Shown here piece after piece: positions 51,106-60,431 of a stretch of DNA of 64,000 bases. The stretch is from Mesorhizobium sp. ORS 3359 (GTDB taxonomy: Bacteria; Pseudomonadota; Alphaproteobacteria; Rhizobiales; Rhizobiaceae). How positions within the stretch are numbered: the stretch's first letter is position 1; the number at the start of each line of letters is the position of its first letter. The notes under the pieces were generated by a model. It saw only the letters and a list, made by a program, of their open reading frames with translations, was not told the DNA's origin and made no database searches. The position numbers and the translations under genes are program-made. The stretch is from the NCBI GenBank assembly GCA_000824845.1, contig CCNC01000071.1, positions 1-64,000 of the forward strand, in the 5' to 3' direction.

Positions 51106-54080
51106 GCCTGAGCTTTCGGCATGTATCTCTTCCCAGCGGCGTGCAATTGAAGGTTTTGCGGCGACGATTGCTTGGCACCCAAGTCGTCGAGACCTCGCTT
51201 TGGCCGCATCTGACAGGCAAGGAGGGCGCTGCTGCGCGCTATCTGCTGGCGCTTGCAGATAGTGGCGAGGCTGACATCTCGGCCACCGAGGTATTGGTTG
51301 TGCACCCTGCGATTGCGGCATTGCCTGCCTCCGTGGCGGAGGCTGTCAGATTGCCTCCACTTGGCACTCTTTCAGTGACGTTGGCGTTTCAAGGGATCAT
51401 GACCGATCCGAGGGCCCGCATTCGCGTCAGCTGGTATGATGCCGACACTCGCAGAATAAGGATTGAAAGAACCGGAGCACTGGCCCGGTGGGGTGCCTTG
51501 GAGGGCCGCCTGTCAGGGCCTCTCTATGCACTGACCGAGGCTATCGATCGCTACAACGCAACCGAGAGTTCCGGCTCGGACATACGGATCGCTGCTTGGG
51601 CGCCGGTGCAAAATGCATTGAAGATGACCACCGGACAGGAGGTAAGTACCGAAGATCGCTTTCTTACCAGCCTCACGATCTATCAAGCAGGGGCGGTTGC
51701 GCTGGATGTCTTCGCGACCCCCTATGGGCCAGATTTCCTCCCCGTTGTCATGGGTCGAGAGAAATCGGCAACCCTTAATGATGATGCGCCCGCCCCGGAA
51801 GGAACCGAGCACGCGCCAGCGGCACCAGATCTCGTCTCTGACGCTCTGTTACCTGAGCCGCTCCAAAGACGTTTCGCAAGCGAACTGTTTGCTGCCGAAT
51901 CCACCAGTCGGGATGCCTATGTTCTCGATCGAAACACCTACCTTGTTGTCGATCCGGCGCTCAAATCCGCCTTGGATGTCATCCGGACGAAACGTTCCGC
52001 GCCGCGAGAAGAGCGTATTTCATTCCTCCAGAATCCCAGGATCGAAATTGCACGGGCGCTCGGCGACGAAACAGGTGAGATGGCGCAGACTCTGCTGGTC
52101 GAAACTTGGCAGTATTCGGAGCGCATTCTCGGCCTCGGCGTCTGGGAGCCGCCTGCCATGCCATGGCTTAAGAACAAGGCCGGCCAATGGTTGCCCGAGC
52201 GCTTTCCCGTCAGGATCGGCGACCAGATCGTCGAAATGGATCAACGGATTTTCGACGGTCTCAAGACCGCAGTGGCTGCTGCAGATCAGCAAGGCGACAG
52301 CAAAATCCAATTGGGTGATCGGGCATTCAAGGTCCCGGAGGTCCAGGATGCTTTTGAACGGCTTGGTCTCGACCGTCAGGGAAATGCGCCAACTCAGGCC
52401 GTTGAGGAGGGCAATCAGCTAGAACAAACTCAAAGGGACCCGCACGCGGGTGAACAAGAACGCCTCATCATTCAACAAAATTTTGAAGGCAAGGAATTTG
52501 CCGTCTCCCACAATGCCAGGCAGACCGTGGCAGGCGACGAATTTCCTCCAACAGAGGTTGTCACGACAAGACCAAAACCGCATCAAAAGGACGGCTTTGA
52601 TTGGCTGGTCGGCAGCTACAAGGCAGGCTGGCCAGGCGTGCTACTCGCCGATGACATGGGTTTGGGAAAGACCTTTCAGGCTCTAGCCTTCCTGGTGTGG
52701 GTCAGACAAATCCGGAGCAAGCTCGGCATCGATGCAGGCTCGCAAAAGAAGCCGGTGCTAATCGTGGCACCGACGGCGCTTTTGCGTAACTGGGTCGAGG
52801 AAGCCGACCGACATCTGGCGCCGCAAGCGTTGGGCGAGCGCATAGATGCATTCGGTTCGGCCTTGCGTCACCTCAAGATGGAAAGGCTCGAGCACTGGAC
52901 TGCCGAAACTGCGCTTGACGTCGCCAGGTTGCGCTCGGCCGACTGGATACTGACGACCTATGAGACACTCGCCGACTACCATCGGGCCTTTGCGCGCGTC
53001 CCATTCAGTGTGGCCGTCTTTGACGAAGCGCAGAAGATCAAGTCGCCTGGCTCGATCAACACACAGTCCGCGAAGGCTATGAATGTCGAATTCGCGCTGG
53101 CCCTCACAGGGACGCCCATTGAGAACCGTCTTGCCGACTTATGGTGCATCATGGATCGCGTGGTTCCGGGCTATCTCGGGGATCTTAAGGGCTTCGTCCA
53201 GAGCTACGAGAAAGGCGGCGGGGACGACCTTCGGCGATTGAAAGCCAGCCTTGATCAGCCTCCGAGGCCAGAGACCCCGCCCGTGCTATTGAGGCGGATG
53301 AAGGCGGAAATTCTGGAGGGCTTGCCAAAACGCGAGGTCTCAAAAAGGCAGATGCAAATGCCGCCGGAACAGGCGGAAGCCTATGCCGCGGCAGTCTTTC
53401 GGGCACAAACCGGCGGCACAAGCCAGGGCGATATGTTGCGGGCGATTCATGCATTCCGGGGCATATCATTGCATCCAACCGGGAGCTCTGGCTGCGATCC
53501 GCTCGACATGACCTCGGTGCGGGATTGGATCGCAAAATCGGCGCGCATGGTCCATGCGGTCAAAGTTCTGGAGCACCTAAACACAATCGGCGAGAAGGCA
53601 CTGGTGTTTGTTGAAGACCTTGAGGTCCAGAAGGTTTTCGCAGCTGCGATCGCCACTCATTTGCAAATGCCACGCCAGCCGGCGATCATTAACGGGACTG
53701 TTCCGGGAGAAAAGCGGCTTGAGATCGTAGAAAGGTTTCAGTCCTCAAGCTCACGTTTCGACTTGCTTGTGCTCTCGCCCAAGGCTGCCGGCATCGGTCT
53801 CACGATCACTGCCGCAAACCACGTGATCCATCTGTCGCGGTGGTGGAATCCGGCCGTAGAAGACCAGTGCAACGATCGCTGTTATCGCATCGGGCAGCAA
53901 AGGCCGGTCACTGTCCATGTGCCAATCGCAGTCCATCCGGAATTTGGCGAGACCTCTTTCGATCAGACACTCGATGCATTGTTGGAGCGAAAGCGCCAGC
54001 TCTCGCGCGACATGCTTGTCCCACCTGTAGAGGATGGCGATGTCGAAGCCCTCTTCGGCAGAACGCTCGGAAGGGTCTGA
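51102..54080 (+). CDS. zorD: Zorya anti-phage protein ZorD (SNF2-family ATPase)
   Basis: 992-aa SNF2/RapA-type DNA translocase. The N-terminal ~500 residues carry no clear catalytic motif that I can see. The motor domain starts with LLADDMGLGKTFQALAFLVW (Walker A about 515-530), followed by FDEAQKIKSPGSINTQ (motif II about 640) and GTPIENRLADLWCIMD. The second lobe has HLSRWWNPAVEDQCNDRCYR-IGQQ (motif VI). In type I Zorya, ZorD degrades invading DNA. GTG start overlapping the zorC stop. Confidence 0.92.
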   Translation: MSLSFRHVSLPSGVQLKVLRRRLLGTQVVETSLWPHLTGKEGAAARYLLALADSGEADISATEVLVVHPAIAALPASVAEAVRLPPLGTLSVTLAFQGIMTDPRARIRVSWYDADTRRIRIERTGALARWGALEGRLSGPLYALTEAIDRYNATESSGSDIRIAAWAPVQNALKMTTGQEVSTEDRFLTSLTIYQAGAVALDVFATPYGPDFLPVVMGREKSATLNDDAPAPEGTEHAPAAPDLVSDALLPEPLQRRFASELFAAESTSRDAYVLDRNTYLVVDPALKSALDVIRTKRSAPREERISFLQNPRIEIARALGDETGEMAQTLLVETWQYSERILGLGVWEPPAMPWLKNKAGQWLPERFPVRIGDQIVEMDQRIFDGLKTAVAAADQQGDSKIQLGDRAFKVPEVQDAFERLGLDRQGNAPTQAVEEGNQLEQTQRDPHAGEQERLIIQQNFEGKEFAVSHNARQTVAGDEFPPTEVVTTRPKPHQKDGFDWLVGSYKAGWPGVLLADDMGLGKTFQALAFLVWVRQIRSKLGIDAGSQKKPVLIVAPTALLRNWVEEADRHLAPQALGERIDAFGSALRHLKMERLEHWTAETALDVARLRSADWILTTYETLADYHRAFARVPFSVAVFDEAQKIKSPGSINTQSAKAMNVEFALALTGTPIENRLADLWCIMDRVVPGYLGDLKGFVQSYEKGGGDDLRRLKASLDQPPRPETPPVLLRRMKAEILEGLPKREVSKRQMQMPPEQAEAYAAAVFRAQTGGTSQGDMLRAIHAFRGISLHPTGSSGCDPLDMTSVRDWIAKSARMVHAVKVLEHLNTIGEKALVFVEDLEVQKVFAAAIATHLQMPRQPAIINGTVPGEKRLEIVERFQSSSSRFDLLVLSPKAAGIGLTITAANHVIHLSRWWNPAVEDQCNDRCYRIGQQRPVTVHVPIAVHPEFGETSFDQTLDALLERKRQLSRDMLVPPVEDGDVEALFGRTLGRV

Positions 54081-54083
54081 TCG

Positions 54084-56153
54084 TCAGGGTAATCCAGCCT
54101 CGGCGAGGTAAGGCGACAGAATTGTGGGCTTGTCGCCAATGCGACCCGAACTCGTCAGGATCAAGCGCTTCTTCGCCCTGGTCATCGCAACGTAAAACAG
54201 TCGCCTCTCGCCCTCGAGCGCTCGTTCAGTTTGAGCAAACCGAAGTGGCCAGATGCCGTCGACAACATCCAGCATGACCACTGTATCGAACTCGCGCCCC
54301 TTGGCTCGCAGCGCTGTCATCAGGTGGATGGGCTTCTTCCACTCCTCGTTTGCTGAATCATCGGAGTCCATTCCGGGCAGCTTGACAAGGGTATCCTTCG
54401 CCTTCTCCAAATCATCGACGAAGCTCTGGAAGTCCTCCCCGTAGGTTTCTGAGAATTCCGCCAGATAGGCGAACGGTGGATCGGCCAGGAAGATATCCTC
54501 AGAGCCGCGTCCATGATCCTTTTTGAATCCTGCGTAGAGGGTCTGAAGAGCCTCGATAGCCGCTCTTACAGTCGGCGCGTGGAGCAGCTTTCGAAGCCGG
54601 ATTGCGAAGTTGGCGGCTGTGGCGCCCTCGTCGGTCTGCCCGCGGATCGGACCTGAATAAGTCTGGAGCTGGGCAATGGCTGCATCGTAGGATTTGGGTC
54701 TCACCGAGCGCACATGCCTAGCCATCGCATCTGCTTCAACCCGGCGCAGCGGATACCGCTGCACGGAATTGCAAAGGGCCATGACGTCATCGACAATCGT
54801 CGGGACTGCGATACCAAGGCCCGCCATGGTGCGCGTCCGAAGCGCGCCCAGCAGCCGGTCAAAGGTGTCGGATAGGAAAAGATGAAGGTCTTCCGCGGCG
54901 CAAAAAGGAATGTCCTCTCGCGCGAGCAGAATCTGGTAGGGAATTAGCTGGGCGCGCTTCCTCGATAGCAGGGCCATCCGCGCTCCAGGTGCCTTTTTTC
55001 CAACGAAGCTCCGGATTTCGTCGAGCACGCTTTCGACGGAATCCAAAAAAGTTTGCCCTGAATACATGAAGGTTTGCGCTTCAACGGTTGAAACGGCATG
55101 CATGCTCTTTGCGACTCTTCGCTTGTTGTGCGCGATGAGACGAGCGGATTTCTCCACGATGTTTCGCGGGCTGCGGTAATTCTTCTCCAAAATATAGGTC
55201 TTGAACGGCCGCCCTAAATGCCGATCCGGTTCAAGGATGAAATCGGGCGCCGCGCCACGCCACTCGAAGATGGCCTGATCGTCGTCGCCGACAATGGTGA
55301 GTGCCGACTGATTCAGGTCGGCAACCTTCATAATCAGTGCCAGGTCGAGAGGATTGATATCCTGAAATTCATCGACGAGGATGTCTGTGATCCTTGCCCC
55401 CGGAGCGGGTAGATTTCCGGCAGCCAGTTGTCGCCGCTGGTCGAGCCAAGCACCGTATTTTTGGTCTTCAAGGGTGAACGAACCGGTCGCGAACTGCTGA
55501 ACGCAGGCGGCATTGAAGAATGGCAGCGCGATCTCTAGGAAAGTCTCCCACCGGCGGTTGTCGACGACACCGAGATCCTCGAACTTGACGATGAAATCTT
55601 CGAGCAACGATAGCAGGCCCAGCTCCTCCAAGGACTCCAATCGTTGATCGGCCATTGCGAGCGATCCATCTTCATGGTCGAAGGCCAGCGATTTCATAGT
55701 ATCAAGCAGATCCGCCAACAGCTTCGGCAACTTGAAGGGCTGGTGTTTCATACCCTTGTCCAGCTCAGGAACCGATGACCACGCAGGAGCCAGCACGGTC
55801 CTTACAAGATTGGCTCGCTCGATTTCGGCAACGTGGAGTCGTGGCTGGGTCGACATCGCGCGAAGCCGCCTATGTCCCCATCCATTGAGCGTCACAACAT
55901 CGGCGCGTGTCGAGAAGGGCGCGAACGCCGGCTCTGAAAGCCTGGCCCGCAACTCGTCACGAGCGGCCCGCGTGAAGGAAACGATGAGGAAGGACGAGCT
56001 TCCGACCGAGCGACGGTGAAGTTCAGCACAGCGATGGAGGAGGGAAAGTGTCTTGCCACTTCCGGCAGGTGCGAGCAACCTTATGTCTGTCTGGGTGGCA
56101 TTGACGAAGGCAAGCTGGGTAGCATCCAGGGCGGCGGAAGCGATGCTGTTCAA
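54084..56153 (-). CDS. UvrD/Rep-type superfamily 1 helicase
   Basis: 689-aa ATP-dependent DNA helicase. Motifs: Q-like TQLAFVNA, Walker A LAPAGSGKTLSLLHR (about 30), motif Ia VSFTRAARDELRARL, motif II VDEFQDINPLD (about 265), motif III GDDDQAIFEWRGA, motif IV YRSPRNIV and motif VI RRLFYVAMTRAKKRLIL. It is shorter than UvrD. The TTG start at 56153 is supported by AGGAG upstream. It converges on zorD with only 3 bp between stops, so it is probably part of the same defence cargo, though it is not a standard Zorya component. Confidence 0.88.
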   Translation of the reverse strand: MNSIASAALDATQLAFVNATQTDIRLLAPAGSGKTLSLLHRCAELHRRSVGSSSFLIVSFTRAARDELRARLSEPAFAPFSTRADVVTLNGWGHRRLRAMSTQPRLHVAEIERANLVRTVLAPAWSSVPELDKGMKHQPFKLPKLLADLLDTMKSLAFDHEDGSLAMADQRLESLEELGLLSLLEDFIVKFEDLGVVDNRRWETFLEIALPFFNAACVQQFATGSFTLEDQKYGAWLDQRRQLAAGNLPAPGARITDILVDEFQDINPLDLALIMKVADLNQSALTIVGDDDQAIFEWRGAAPDFILEPDRHLGRPFKTYILEKNYRSPRNIVEKSARLIAHNKRRVAKSMHAVSTVEAQTFMYSGQTFLDSVESVLDEIRSFVGKKAPGARMALLSRKRAQLIPYQILLAREDIPFCAAEDLHLFLSDTFDRLLGALRTRTMAGLGIAVPTIVDDVMALCNSVQRYPLRRVEADAMARHVRSVRPKSYDAAIAQLQTYSGPIRGQTDEGATAANFAIRLRKLLHAPTVRAAIEALQTLYAGFKKDHGRGSEDIFLADPPFAYLAEFSETYGEDFQSFVDDLEKAKDTLVKLPGMDSDDSANEEWKKPIHLMTALRAKGREFDTVVMLDVVDGIWPLRFAQTERALEGERRLFYVAMTRAKKRLILTSSGRIGDKPTILSPYLAEAGLP

Positions 56154-56254
56154 ATCCGGCTCCTATCTAGCCAAAAATCAGTCACGAGGTTGCAGAGTAG
56201 ACCGGAGGCTGTCAAACGGCTTCCAAAAGTGACTCGGACGAATTCTTGGACTGG

Positions 56255-56485
56255 TTATGCTGCAATTCCCAGGTTCCGGCGGTATTCGGAGGGGCTCAGG
56301 CCACCGAGTGAGATCTTGATGCGATGCTGATTGTACCACCGGATGTAGGAATCCACCTGCTGCATGAAGTCTTCGAGCGTCGTGTTGATCCAGTCGCGAT
56401 GGTAGTACATCTCATTTTTCAGCCGTCCGAAGAAGCCCTCGCAGGCTGCGTTATCCGGTGAGCATCCTTTGCGTGACATGGACCG
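56255..56485 (-). pseudogene. C-terminal fragment of an IS3-family transposase
   Basis: The last ~76 codons of an IS3-type OrfB remain: SMSRKGCSPDNAACEGFFGR, whose Glu belongs to the DDE triad, and YIRWYNQHRIKISLGGLSPS. The sequence upstream of this point is unrelated, so the N-terminal three quarters are gone. Confidence 0.8.
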
Positions 56486-56531
56486 TGCGAGCTGAGCATT
56501 GTGCATTCGTAAGAGCCATCCAGGCCAGCGA

Positions 56532-56690
56532 TAATGGGCGTTGCGGTCGTTGATCGGTGAGATCGTGCTTACGCCCGGGGACAGGCGCGGTGAGGTGCAT
56601 GCCGAGCTGCGCGGCGAGTTGTTCGGCATCCTCGAATTCGCCAATCCTGAACAAAATCAAAGCCTTGCCGATGTTATGACAAAAGGGGTT
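56532..56690 (+). pseudogene. C-terminal remnant of a large serine recombinase
   Basis: LIGEIVLTPGDRRGEVHAEL followed by RGELFGILEFA is the typical tail of resolvase-type recombinases. No catalytic domain is near. The remaining bases to 56866 hold nothing I can assign. Confidence 0.55.
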
Positions 56691-56866
56691 TGCGGGTCCC
56701 CGCAACCAACCTACTTGCATCCTATCCTTTTCAGGTCGACGTGGTCTCGCGCGGGGGCGGAGCCTCAATCCGAATTCTTGCAACTAGAGGTCCGCCAGAC
56801 CATACGAGATCACACCAAGGATATACCGGGCCCACCATCTCGCGCCAGCTTCGGCGTCTTCGACCG

Positions 56867-58177
56867 TTAATGTGATTTTCGGAGCTTGGAGATTCGCCTC
56901 GATGTTTGGTGAGCTGTCGCTGTTGGGTCCCAAGTGGACTCCCCCGGTCGTGCATGGACAACAGGCTTGCCGCGCCCCACGATTGAGATTACCCGCGCGT
57001 TTTTGCTCTCGAGTTCATCCAGGTAATCGGCCCACCATTGCATCATCTTGACGCGCTCTTCCCAGTGCTCTGCCCGGGCGTAGGCACGACGAACGTTGTT
57101 GTTCTCAATGTGGGCCAGCTGCCGTTCGATGGCGTCCGGATGCCATTTTCCGCATTCGTTTAGCAGAGTTGATGCCGTTGCTCGAAAACCGTGCGCCGTA
57201 GCTTCCTCCTTGCCGTAGCCCATACGGCGCAGGGCGGCGTTAACCGTGTTGTCGGAAATCGGACGCGAAGCCGATCGAACGCTAGGAACCAGCAGCGATC
57301 CGCCACCAGAAATTTCTCTGAGTGAGGCCAGGACGCTCAAGGCCTGCCTTGAAAGGGGTACGCGGTGCGGCCGTCGCATTTTCATGCGTGCTTCAGGAAT
57401 GATCCACACCGAGCTTTCGAAATCGAACTCTTTCCATTCTGCCGCGCGAAGCTCGCCGGGGCGGGGAAACAGCAGTGCGATCAGCTTCAGGGCGGCACGG
57501 GTTGTAGGCTGTCCATCAAATGCATCGATCGCCCTCAGCAAGCCGCCCAAGGCCTTAGGATCAGTAATCGCGGCACGAGGCGTGACCGTCGGGCTGATGA
57601 GCGCGCCCCTGAGAGCGATCGTCGGATCTGCCTCGGCGCGTGCTGTCGCGATTGCGAATCGAAACACAGTGCCAATTGTTGAGCGTAGGCGCCTGGCCGA
57701 CTCGTATCGACCGCGAACCTCCACGCGACGGAGAGCAGTAAGGATGCTTGCCGTATCGATCTCCCGAATGCACTTGGCGCCGATTGTCGGATAGGCAAAG
57801 TCGAGCAGCCATTTGACCTTGCTGATCGTCCGATCGGCACGTCCTTCCTTCTTCAGCTTCTCAACATATTCGTCTGCGATTGAGCGAAAGGTGTCATTTG
57901 GCGAATTAGCCTTCTGGAATTTGCGCTGCTGGGCCGGGTCGGCACCAGCCTTGAGGAGACGTTTGGCTTCATCGCGCGCTTGGCGGGCATCAGCGAGAGA
58001 AATGACAGGATAGCTGCCCAGAGACAGCAGCTTCTGCTTCCCACCGAACCGATAGGCGAGGCGCCATAGCCTTGTTCCCGACGGCTGGACCCATAGCTGG
58101 AGCCCGCCGCCGTCGGATATTTTCTGGAGCTTGGACGCAGGCCGGATGTTTCGGCATTTCATGTCGGAGAGAGCCAA
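56867..58177 (-). CDS. P4-type tyrosine recombinase (island integrase)
   Basis: 436-aa integrase. The N-terminal DUF4102/arm-binding domain (about 1-95) has ISDGGGLQLWVQPSGTRLWR and LGSYPVISLADARQARDEA. The catalytic domain keeps Arg in LLFPRPGELRAAEW, the HGFRATAST box and the tyrosine in VRRAYARAEHWEERVKMM. The TTG start at 58177 is supported by AGGAGGT 8 bases upstream. It begins 213 bp from the tRNA-Phe 3' end, the usual arrangement for integration there. The catalytic residues are intact, so it may still be active. Confidence 0.94.
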   Translation of the reverse strand: MALSDMKCRNIRPASKLQKISDGGGLQLWVQPSGTRLWRLAYRFGGKQKLLSLGSYPVISLADARQARDEAKRLLKAGADPAQQRKFQKANSPNDTFRSIADEYVEKLKKEGRADRTISKVKWLLDFAYPTIGAKCIREIDTASILTALRRVEVRGRYESARRLRSTIGTVFRFAIATARAEADPTIALRGALISPTVTPRAAITDPKALGGLLRAIDAFDGQPTTRAALKLIALLFPRPGELRAAEWKEFDFESSVWIIPEARMKMRRPHRVPLSRQALSVLASLREISGGGSLLVPSVRSASRPISDNTVNAALRRMGYGKEEATAHGFRATASTLLNECGKWHPDAIERQLAHIENNNVRRAYARAEHWEERVKMMQWWADYLDELESKNARVISIVGRGKPVVHARPGESTWDPTATAHQTSRRISKLRKSH

Positions 58178-58203
58178 TTTGTAGGACCTCCTATTGGTGC
58201 TTC

Positions 58204-58242
58204 GATACCAACAGGTTCTCCGATACCAACAAAAATACCAAC
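58204..58242. repeat. TACCAAC direct repeats beside the integrase, possible arm sites
   Basis: The motif ATACCAAC occurs three times (58205-58212, 58223-58230 and 58235-58242) between the integrase start and the tRNA. Directly repeated short motifs in this position commonly serve as integrase or excisionase arm sites. Confidence 0.5.
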
Positions 58243-58389
58243 ACCTCGCCCCGTTGGACGAAGTTTGCCCAACCGCGATGAAATTCGCCCAAGCGAACCT
58301 TTCGTGCCGAAAAGACGCGCAAAATCAGCCGTTTGCGGAGACTTAAGCGTAGATGGTTCGGCGAAAGGGAGCCTGGGGAGAAGAGGGAA

Positions 58390-58465
<76 letters not shown>

Positions 58466-58690
58466 CTGCGCCGGCTGACGGGATGCGCCCGCCGGGTTTC
58501 GCGAAGGCACCAGGCGGCGCCCCTTGAAAGCGCGTGGGTTATAGCACGGGAATCTTGGCTGTCCAGCGCCTAACGGGCGATTTTCCGGGGCAATTGTCGC
58601 AGGCGCCTGATGGGGTTCGAACGATGTCGGCAAACGAGCAATCGCACTTGCCGGCAAAGCCGGTATCTGATTGCCCGTAACCACCCTAAA

Positions 58691-58735
58691 GCATGTCTCC
58701 CGAAAGTGGGAACCGGTTTCGTGATAAAGACATGC
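58691..58735. repeat. RIME-like palindromic repeat copy 4
   Basis: The arms GCATGTCT (58691-58698) and AGACATGC (58728-58735) flank a core CCGAAAGTGGGAACCGG. It lies in the 347-bp gap between tRNA-Phe and yacG (58466-58812), which otherwise shows only a GATC/GCGC-rich imperfect palindrome near 58755-58790 and no gene. Confidence 0.75.
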
Positions 58736-58812
58736 GTAAAATCAAAACCCAAAGCGCATGGAGCGATCTGAAAGATCGCGACGCGCTTTAGAAGGGGGCA
58801 TGCCGCTGGCGC

Positions 58813-59028
58813 TTAGCCCTCGTCCTTGGGGCCCGGCTTCGGGCTGTCCTCGTCTTCCTCTTCGCCGTCGCGGTCGGGAATGACATAGGCGCCCTTCAGC
58901 CAGCGATTGAGGTCGATGTCCTTGCAGCGCGCGGAGCAGAACGGATAGTGCTCGCGCGAGGAAGGTTTCCCGCATTCGGGGCAGGGCCGCTTTGGCCGAA
59001 GCGGTGTCACCTTGTCGTCCAGGCTCAT
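58813..59028 (-). CDS. yacG: DNA gyrase inhibitor YacG
   Basis: 71-aa zinc protein. [20 protein letters not shown] supplies the four-cysteine site, followed by [16 protein letters not shown], the conserved part that contacts gyrase. The acidic tail is typical. Its start overlaps the maf stop by four bases. Confidence 0.93.
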   Translation of the reverse strand: MSLDDKVTPLRPKRPCPECGKPSSREHYPFCSARCKDIDLNRWLKGAYVIPDRDGEEEDEDSPKPGPKDEG

Positions 59029-59651
59029 GGCCGCGCGACGTGCCAGTTCTTGTGCGCCTTGAAGCCTTCGCCGGAAAGCAGCGCCACGCTCTCATAAAGC
59101 GGCAGGCCCACCACATTGGTGTAGGAGCCGACCAGCTTGACCACGAAGGAGCCGGCCAGGCCTTGCACGGCATAGCCGCCGGCCTTGCCGCGCCATTCGC
59201 CCGACGCGACATAGGCGTCGATCTCCTCGCGCGGCAGCCGCTTGAAGCGCACCCTGGTCTCCACCAGCCGCTGGCGCAGCTTGCCGCCGGGCGTGATCAG
59301 GCAGACGCCGGAATAGACGCGGTGCGAGCGGCCGGAGAGCAGGCCGAGGCAATTGATGGCGTCGTCGATCGTCTCGGCCTTGGGCAGGATGCGCCGCCCC
59401 ACCGCCACCACCGTGTCGGCGGCGAGGATGAAGGCGGGCGCGTAATCTTCCTCGCTTTTCAGCGAGGCCAGCGCCTTCTCGGCCTTGTCCTTGGACAGGC
59501 GCTTGGCCAGCGAACGCGGATGCTCGGCGCGCTGCGGCGTCTCGTCGACGTCGGCGGGCAACACGCGGTCCGGCTCGATGCCGGCCTGCTGCAAGAGTTC
59601 GATGCGGCGCGGCGAACCCGAGGCAAGCACGAGCTTCTGCAGGATGCTCAT
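59025..59651 (-). CDS. maf: Maf-family nucleoside triphosphate pyrophosphatase
   Basis: 208-aa house-cleaning NTP pyrophosphatase. The N-terminal [18 protein letters not shown] and ILAADTVV, and the later [15 protein letters not shown], are the Maf active-site segments. It hydrolyses non-canonical or UTP/dTTP-type nucleotides to monophosphates and is linked to septum control. It stands 18 bp after infA in the conserved order infA-maf-yacG. Confidence 0.95.
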   Translation of the reverse strand: MSILQKLVLASGSPRRIELLQQAGIEPDRVLPADVDETPQRAEHPRSLAKRLSKDKAEKALASLKSEEDYAPAFILAADTVVAVGRRILPKAETIDDAINCLGLLSGRSHRVYSGVCLITPGGKLRQRLVETRVRFKRLPREEIDAYVASGEWRGKAGGYAVQGLAGSFVVKLVGSYTNVVGLPLYESVALLSGEGFKAHKNWHVARP

Positions 59652-59669
59652 CGTGCTTACGCCGATTTG

Positions 59670-59888
59670 CTACTTGAAACGGTAGGTGATGCGGCCCTTG
59701 GTCAGGTCGTAAGGCGTCATCTCGACCAGGACCTTGTCGCCGGTCAGCACGCGGATGCGGTTCTTGCGCATGCGGCCGGCCGTGTGGGCGATGATTTCAT
59801 GTTCGTTTTCGAGCTTCACGCGGAACATCGCATTGGGCAGCAGTTCGGTGACCACACCTGGAAACTCGAGGACTTCTTCCTTCGGCAT
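59670..59888 (-). CDS. infA: translation initiation factor IF-1
   Basis: 72-aa S1/OB-fold factor that binds the ribosomal A site with IF-2 and IF-3. [20 protein letters not shown] at the start and KGRITYRFK at the end are diagnostic. The length equals the family standard when started at 59888; the upstream in-frame codons are not part of it. Confidence 0.97.
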
Positions 59889-59975
59889 TCGATACCTTTG
59901 CTTGGATGGTAGTTCCAGCACCCGGCTGGAAATTGCGGCGGAACCTATATGATAATCGTGCGCTTGTGAACACGC

Positions 59976-60428
59976 TTAATCCGTGGCGTTTTCTGCCTCT
60001 GGAAGCAGGAAACGTCGGCTTATGCGCGTTTTCAGCCGCTCGCGCACGTCGCGATAGGCCGCCATGATGTGCTCGCGCGTCCCGCCGGTGTCGGTCGGGT
60101 CCGGCATCGGCCAGTATTCGACCTCGACGGCGAGCGAGCGGGTGAGCTCGAGCGCGGCGTGGTGGGCCTCCGGCGCCAGCGTCACGATCAGGTCGAAATA
60201 ATCATCCTCCAGATCCTCCAGCGTCCGGGGCTGGCGCTCGCCAAGCGACAGGCCGTCCTCGACAAGCACCGCATCGACGAACGGATCGCGCTCGCCGGCG
60301 CGCACGCCGGCCGAAGCGACGAAGGTGGTGGCGGGCAGCATGCGGCGCGCCAGCTGCTCCGCGATCGGCGAGCGCACGGCGTTCATGCCGCACAGAAACA
60401 GGATCGAGTGGGGCAGGGCGGCCGGCAC
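59976..60428 (-). CDS. low-molecular-weight protein phosphatase-like protein
   Basis: About 150 aa with an LMWP/ArsC-type fold. ILFLCGMNAVRSPIAEQLAR corresponds to the CxxxxxR(S/T) phosphate loop (Cys-Gly-Met-Asn-Ala-Val-Arg-Ser) and PDPTDTGG carries the general-acid Asp. It may dephosphorylate phosphotyrosine or an analogous substrate. The start is uncertain: GTG 60428 is suggested because everything upstream in frame is translation of three palindromic repeats. Position between UPF0262 and infA is typical for rhizobia. Confidence 0.82.
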   Translation of the reverse strand: MPAALPHSILFLCGMNAVRSPIAEQLARRMLPATTFVASAGVRAGERDPFVDAVLVEDGLSLGERQPRTLEDLEDDYFDLIVTLAPEAHHAALELTRSLAVEVEYWPMPDPTDTGGTREHIMAAYRDVRERLKTRISRRFLLPEAENATD

Positions 60429-60431
60429 TAG

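Larger units (their letters stand above)
41008..58389. mobile_element. tRNA-Phe genomic island with a Zorya defence block
   Basis: The right end is the 3' end of tRNA-Phe (58390-58465), with a P4-type integrase reading away from it. Inside are decayed IS1595, IS3 and serine-recombinase fragments, DUF3800, a nuclease-helicase, Zorya and a UvrD-like helicase. Codon use and base composition of the cargo are more AT-rich than the backbone. The left end is uncertain: I could not find a second copy of the tRNA 3' end, so 41008 only marks the first mobile-element remnant. Confidence 0.6.

Noticed and set aside
51102-54080. A separate nuclease domain in ZorD
   Set aside because: I could not point to a PD-(D/E)xK motif with confidence in the N-terminal half or the tail, so no nuclease residues are claimed.
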